From Zhengitettix transpicula (lineage: Eukaryota; Arthropoda; Insecta; Orthoptera; Tetrigidae), in contig CM073592.1 of the NCBI GenBank assembly GCA_037074705.1, positions 84,646,629-84,710,628 of the forward strand: a stretch of 64,000 nt of DNA, written 5' to 3'. The notes under the pieces were generated by a model, which saw nothing but the letters and a program-made list of their open reading frames with translations, was not told the origin of the DNA and ran no database searches. Position 1 is the first letter of the stretch, and every line of letters starts with the position of its first letter. A program made the position numbers and the translations under genes. This document shows positions 60,601-64,000 of the stretch, one piece after another.

Positions 60601-62793
60601 AGCAGAAAGTGTTGCCTATTAAATTCTGTGTATAATGGCCTGTATTTAAAGTTTTAATAATAATAATAATAATTGTGTGTGTACGAGCCAATTCCTTGGC
60701 ACAACAAAACTTTAAGGTAAAACTGCACAACTTATTATTTGTAAACCCGCCAGTAATTGATATCGTCAGATTGCTGAGTTCAGATGTCAGACTTCGTATT
60801 TTATATTGTACTGATTGTTTAAATTAATCCTTTAGTCACTTTGTAAATTTAATTTTTTGACCTAACTATTCTTTATTGAAAGCCTAATGGTCGGCCCTGA
60901 GATCTAGCCGTGGTATATTGTCAATTTTTTAATACGTAATATGATTTCAATAATTTGGTTTAATAAATTATTTTGTTTGTATGCTCTAACTTTTGATCTT
61001 TAATTAAAACATCCGATTGCTTAATTTTAATTTGCTTAGCATTTATCTTTAAATGAAATACTATAAAATTGTTGCTTCAAATCATATTAATTGATTACTA
61101 AAAATTCTAACCTCATTGCTGCCTTGGGCAAATACAAACCCTTGTAAAGCTAATGGATCCAATATTATCAGTCTACCCTCACATAATTGTTTCTTTATAC
61201 TGCATATTTTTCATTACTAATTAATATTAAAACAATTCAGAATCATATATTATTCAACTATAAAATGTAAATAAATATTGATATTTTAAATGTTTGTTAC
61301 TTCCTATAACTCCAAAACTGTTGGTCTTATATAAAAAATGCATACCCACACTTTTGTAGGAAATTTTTTCTGCTTCAACTTTTATAGGACAAATTTTTTT
61401 TTTGCTGCAAGTGAGCTATGAGCATAAAACTGAAAAATGACACCTTTCAAACCCCCCCCCCCCTCCTTCTAGCTCACCTCCCCACCACCAGAACTCTTTA
61501 TTTTATTTAAGCTAGTGGTCTATTGTTTATTTTTTATGGATTACTTCTAGCTATGCTCAACTGTGCCAATTTTCAAAACTCTGGGATTTATTTAATTTGA
61601 TTGGCCTTTATATGTCTAATTTGACTGAGTTGTATATGGGGGAGTAATTTTTTGTGGAGATGAAATTATGTAAATTTATTGTTGTAAGAAGTTAAAAGTT
61701 GTCCTGAATTTGAAGTGTCACCCATATCAATAAAAATGAACAGTAATGGTGATATCATGAAAATTTACCCAAGATATCTTCATTACTGTCAAACATGAAA
61801 ACAGAATTTCTCTATCCTTTCTTAATAATACATATATTCATTCTTATTACCTAAATTTTCGGTATTTTTGTAGTTATAAACCAATTACTAACACTAAGTT
61901 CTGCTTTAATATTTCTGGCTCAATTTTCTCCATTTCTTTCTATTTTTGGCATCATTTAAATATGATTGATTAAAGTGAAATAAGTAACAGTATCAGACTA
62001 TTTTCTAGTAACTTCATTCATCCTGCTGTCCATGAAAACGAGTATTTTCAACATACTTTATCCACTGTTCAATTTATTATTCAACTTAACAATAACTGCA
62101 ATAAACAGTTTATGGGACATGACAATATACTATTTGAGGAAACATTAAAACTGAAGGCAGTAGAGCTGTTTGGAAACTTTTTCTTGTGTAGATTCTAATT
62201 TATGATCAGATAAGTCGTATTTGTTACTTTATATTTACATAATATCTATGTTGTGATATACAGTATTCATTTTTATTACAGGATGTACAAATACTGCATC
62301 CCATTGTTCCAGATGGTACAATAGGATCCAAAAATTTACAGATTTATCCTTCAGAATGTAGACAGAGAGCTGATACATACAAAGGTCGTTTATGTGGGAA
62401 TTTACGGTGTTGTGTCAATGGTGAACAACTCTGTTTAACTGATGTATATTTTGGAGAAATACCAATAATTGTTAAGGTAAATGAATTTATAAATAGTATT
62501 GCTTTAACTGCTTTATACCCTAAAAGTATCAATCTTTTATTTTCCTTTGCTAGTCTGACAGGTGCCATCTTTCTGGACTTTCTCCAGAGGAACTTATAGC
62601 TAAAGGAGAACATGCTGAAGAATGGGGAGGATATTTTATTGTCAAAGGACATGAAAGACTTATTCGAATGCTGCTAATGACTCGACGCAATTTTCCTCTC
62701 CTTATACGTAGAGGTGGTTGGAAACATAGGGGAGTGCAATTTTCAGACCTTGGAATTACAATAAGATGTGTATCACAAGACCAGACATCTACA
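51671..62793 (+). CDS. POLR1B: RNA polymerase I second-largest subunit (RPA2), N-terminal part, gene continues beyond window
   Basis: Nuclear/nucleolar catalytic subunit of RNA polymerase I, which transcribes the rRNA genes. Four exons are seen: 51671-51763, 57283-57420, 62282-62476, 62554-62793, all joining in frame, for 222 residues of a protein that is usually about 1,130 long. Family landmarks in order: LKNLTSEFGKP, HVESFNYML (human HVESFNYAV), YPSECRQRADTYKGRL (human YPAECRGRRSTYRGKL), then GGYFIVKGHERLIRMLLM and RRNFP (human GGYFIINGIEKVIRMLIM). The start codon at 51671 fits the short N-terminus before the conserved block. No further exon was found between 62794 and 64000. Intron 1 carries a 4.4-kb LTR element. 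Confidence 0.93.
52781..52920 (-). repeat. 3' LTR of the POLR1B-intron Ty3/gypsy element
   Basis: A 140-bp repeat starting TGTAGTATTTGG, preceded by AATT and followed by the purine tract (minus-strand sense). Confidence 0.85.
56945..57008. repeat. Three short tandem units next to the 5' LTR
   Basis: CTCCAATTATTGCTACCA, GTTCAATTAATGCTACC and GTCCAATTACTGCTAAC follow each other directly. They lie in the leader of the element, between the LTR and the Gag-like frame. Confidence 0.75.
57009..57147 (-). repeat. 5' LTR of the POLR1B-intron Ty3/gypsy element
   Basis: A 139-bp repeat starting TGTAATATTGG and ending CCAACACA, followed by AATT. It pairs with 52781-52920. Confidence 0.85.
58130..58510 (-). 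pseudogene. Remnant of a protein with a cysteine-rich CXC-like domain
   Basis: Minus strand: SADECLIKMQTAAAMVKN and RVYMQVQNWLG (frame 58510-58313), then in a second frame FFCNCTTGCGMHSGC and NCERVCTNG (about 58245-58150). A VY.QVQ.WLG stretch before a C.C..GC....C......C...C pattern recurs in my recollection in uncharacterised, transposon-associated arthropod proteins. Stops and a frame change separate the parts. The identity of the parent protein is not known to me. Confidence 0.4.
60032..60122. repeat. (TA)n(TG)n(CG)n compound microsatellite
   Basis: TA, then TG with interspersed CGCG and CTCG. The apparent frames on both strands are repeat artefacts. Confidence 0.95.
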
Positions 62794-63704
62794 GTGAGTA
62801 TTAAACTTATATTATGGATAATATTTCTTTACTACAGTAGGACTCTTTGATTAACCAACAGTCAGAAAGAGTGCCACAATTTAATTTGCCACAAAAAAGA
62901 CAACTTATACATGTATTTGAAAAGATGTGTAATATCACATGAAAGCATCCTCAACATATCTTCTAATGTACACCAATTATTATTAGAGAGAAGGTTAACA
63001 TGTTTAACAGAGCCTTCAAATCTCTGTTACAATCTTTGTGGGTATTGCCAAGACATTGGCCCAGTGATTTATCAGATATGTATGTGTAATATAATAATAA
63101 TTAAGGGTTTTGTAGGAGATGAGACTTAAGAAGAGTGCTAATATGATTTAATTTGTCTGCTAAAACAAATGCAAAACATATTCATGATTCAAACTCAATT
63201 GAAAAAGTGAAGTTTCCTAAATGATATCTGCCTTTTCTACCTTTCATAGTTACTTTTGAGGCAAAATAAGCACTGCTATTTGCACACTCAAAAAATTTAA
63301 GATTTATTGAGAATTCTAACATCAATTTATTATTTTTTATCATATACTAATCAAAATTTTCACTCAGCATCTTTTACTTTTGATGTTTGAGTAAAATATA
63401 ACCATTAGCTTCAGTTATTTGGATGCCTTTAGCACATGAATCATTTCATACCTCACTGACCCAATGGCCTAAACTGTTTGTCAATACCATATAATAAATT
63501 AAATGTGTTCAATATGAGTTCAAATTGGTACAAACATGTACTTATGGTCACCACAACACACATTTTTCAGTCTTTTCTAAGTGTGTAACAATAACAACTG
63601 GGTAATAAGCACATGAATGACCTAATGAACTAGGTAATATGTGGTTTAACTAATTCAACACCTATGTATTAATTATATGATACATGTGATGTAAATCCTT
63701 TCTT

Positions 63705-63960
63705 CTGAAGGAGGAGGGTAATTTGAAAAACTTCCTCCTGCCCTGAGTGGCATCGCTGAGCTTCAATTTTAAGTAAGTCACCCCCTTTCTCTAGTTCCTT
63801 TCCATACAAATTTTATATAACTGAGTAAGGATGTGACATTATTAAAATTTTTGGTATAGAAAGGAAAGAGAGAAGGTGGGTAAGTAGTTTAAGTGAAATT
63901 TAAGTTTGACATTATTCAGGTCTAAAGGATATCTTTTGGAGATATCACAATAGAGACTCA
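63705..63960 (+). repeat. Dispersed repeat with degenerate hammerhead-like core
   Basis: CTGAAGGAGGAGG at 63715 is followed by TAATTTGAAAAAC. Further on, TAAGGATGTGACATT and GGTATAGAAAGGAAAG match the flank of the repeat at 43255-43435. It is in intron 4 of POLR1B. Confidence 0.5.
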
Positions 63961-64000
63961 GCTCATATGCTGCCCAGCCACGAAGTATGTCTATTTTTGT

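Larger units (their letters stand above)
57421..62281. other. Intron 2 of POLR1B
   Basis: A 4.9-kb intron with a GTAAGT donor and a TTACAG acceptor. It holds a CXC-like relic (58130-58510), a GC-richer unclassified block (about 58560-59000), a microsatellite (60032-60122) and a poly-C run near 61452. The rest is AT-rich without recognisable features. Confidence 0.7.

Overview
The window looks like AT-rich nuclear DNA from an arthropod, most likely an insect. Its genes are split by long GT-AG introns, intergenic and intronic DNA is full of decayed transposons and dinucleotide microsatellites, and the three recognisable genes are animal housekeeping or immune genes. I cannot name the species.

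Layout. Positions 1 to about 21300 contain no gene I can support. They hold dispersed repeats, an inverted pair of tRNA-derived SINE-like sequences, a candidate solo LTR, the 3' end of a jockey-type LINE and a few GC-richer islands. A broken P-element/THAP9-type transposase lies at 21350-22464. From 23143 to 35971 (+) there is a complete 11-exon gene for an IRAK4/Tube-type kinase (death domain plus kinase) of the Toll/IL-1 pathway. It meets SLC25A26, the mitochondrial S-adenosylmethionine carrier (- strand, 6 exons, 36360-51176), tail to tail. SLC25A26 is in turn head to head with POLR1B, the second-largest subunit of RNA polymerase I (+ strand, from 51671). Four POLR1B exons are visible and the gene runs out of the window. 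The 494 bp between the two start codons is probably a shared promoter.

The introns carry large insertions: an internally deleted Ty3/gypsy element in the kinase gene (32550-34539), a 6.3-kb non-autonomous LTR element with 1.3-kb LTRs in SLC25A26 (36909-43235), and a decayed 4.4-kb Ty3/gypsy element in POLR1B intron 1 (52781-57147). Smaller relics are an RTE-like LINE tail, a Tigger/pogo-like transposase fragment and a cysteine-rich CXC-like fragment.

The most interesting structure is a set of small dispersed repeats, on both strands, that share the order CTGANGA, variable hairpin, GAAA, short hairpin. That is the order of a hammerhead ribozyme core. The best copy (minus strand, 48575-48617) can form stems II and III with the conserved residues in place. 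The hairpin sequences differ between copies but still pair, which suggests a conserved RNA structure, possibly from Penelope-like retroelements.

Gene models were built by eye from splice sites, phase and recalled family features. No alignment or database search was run.
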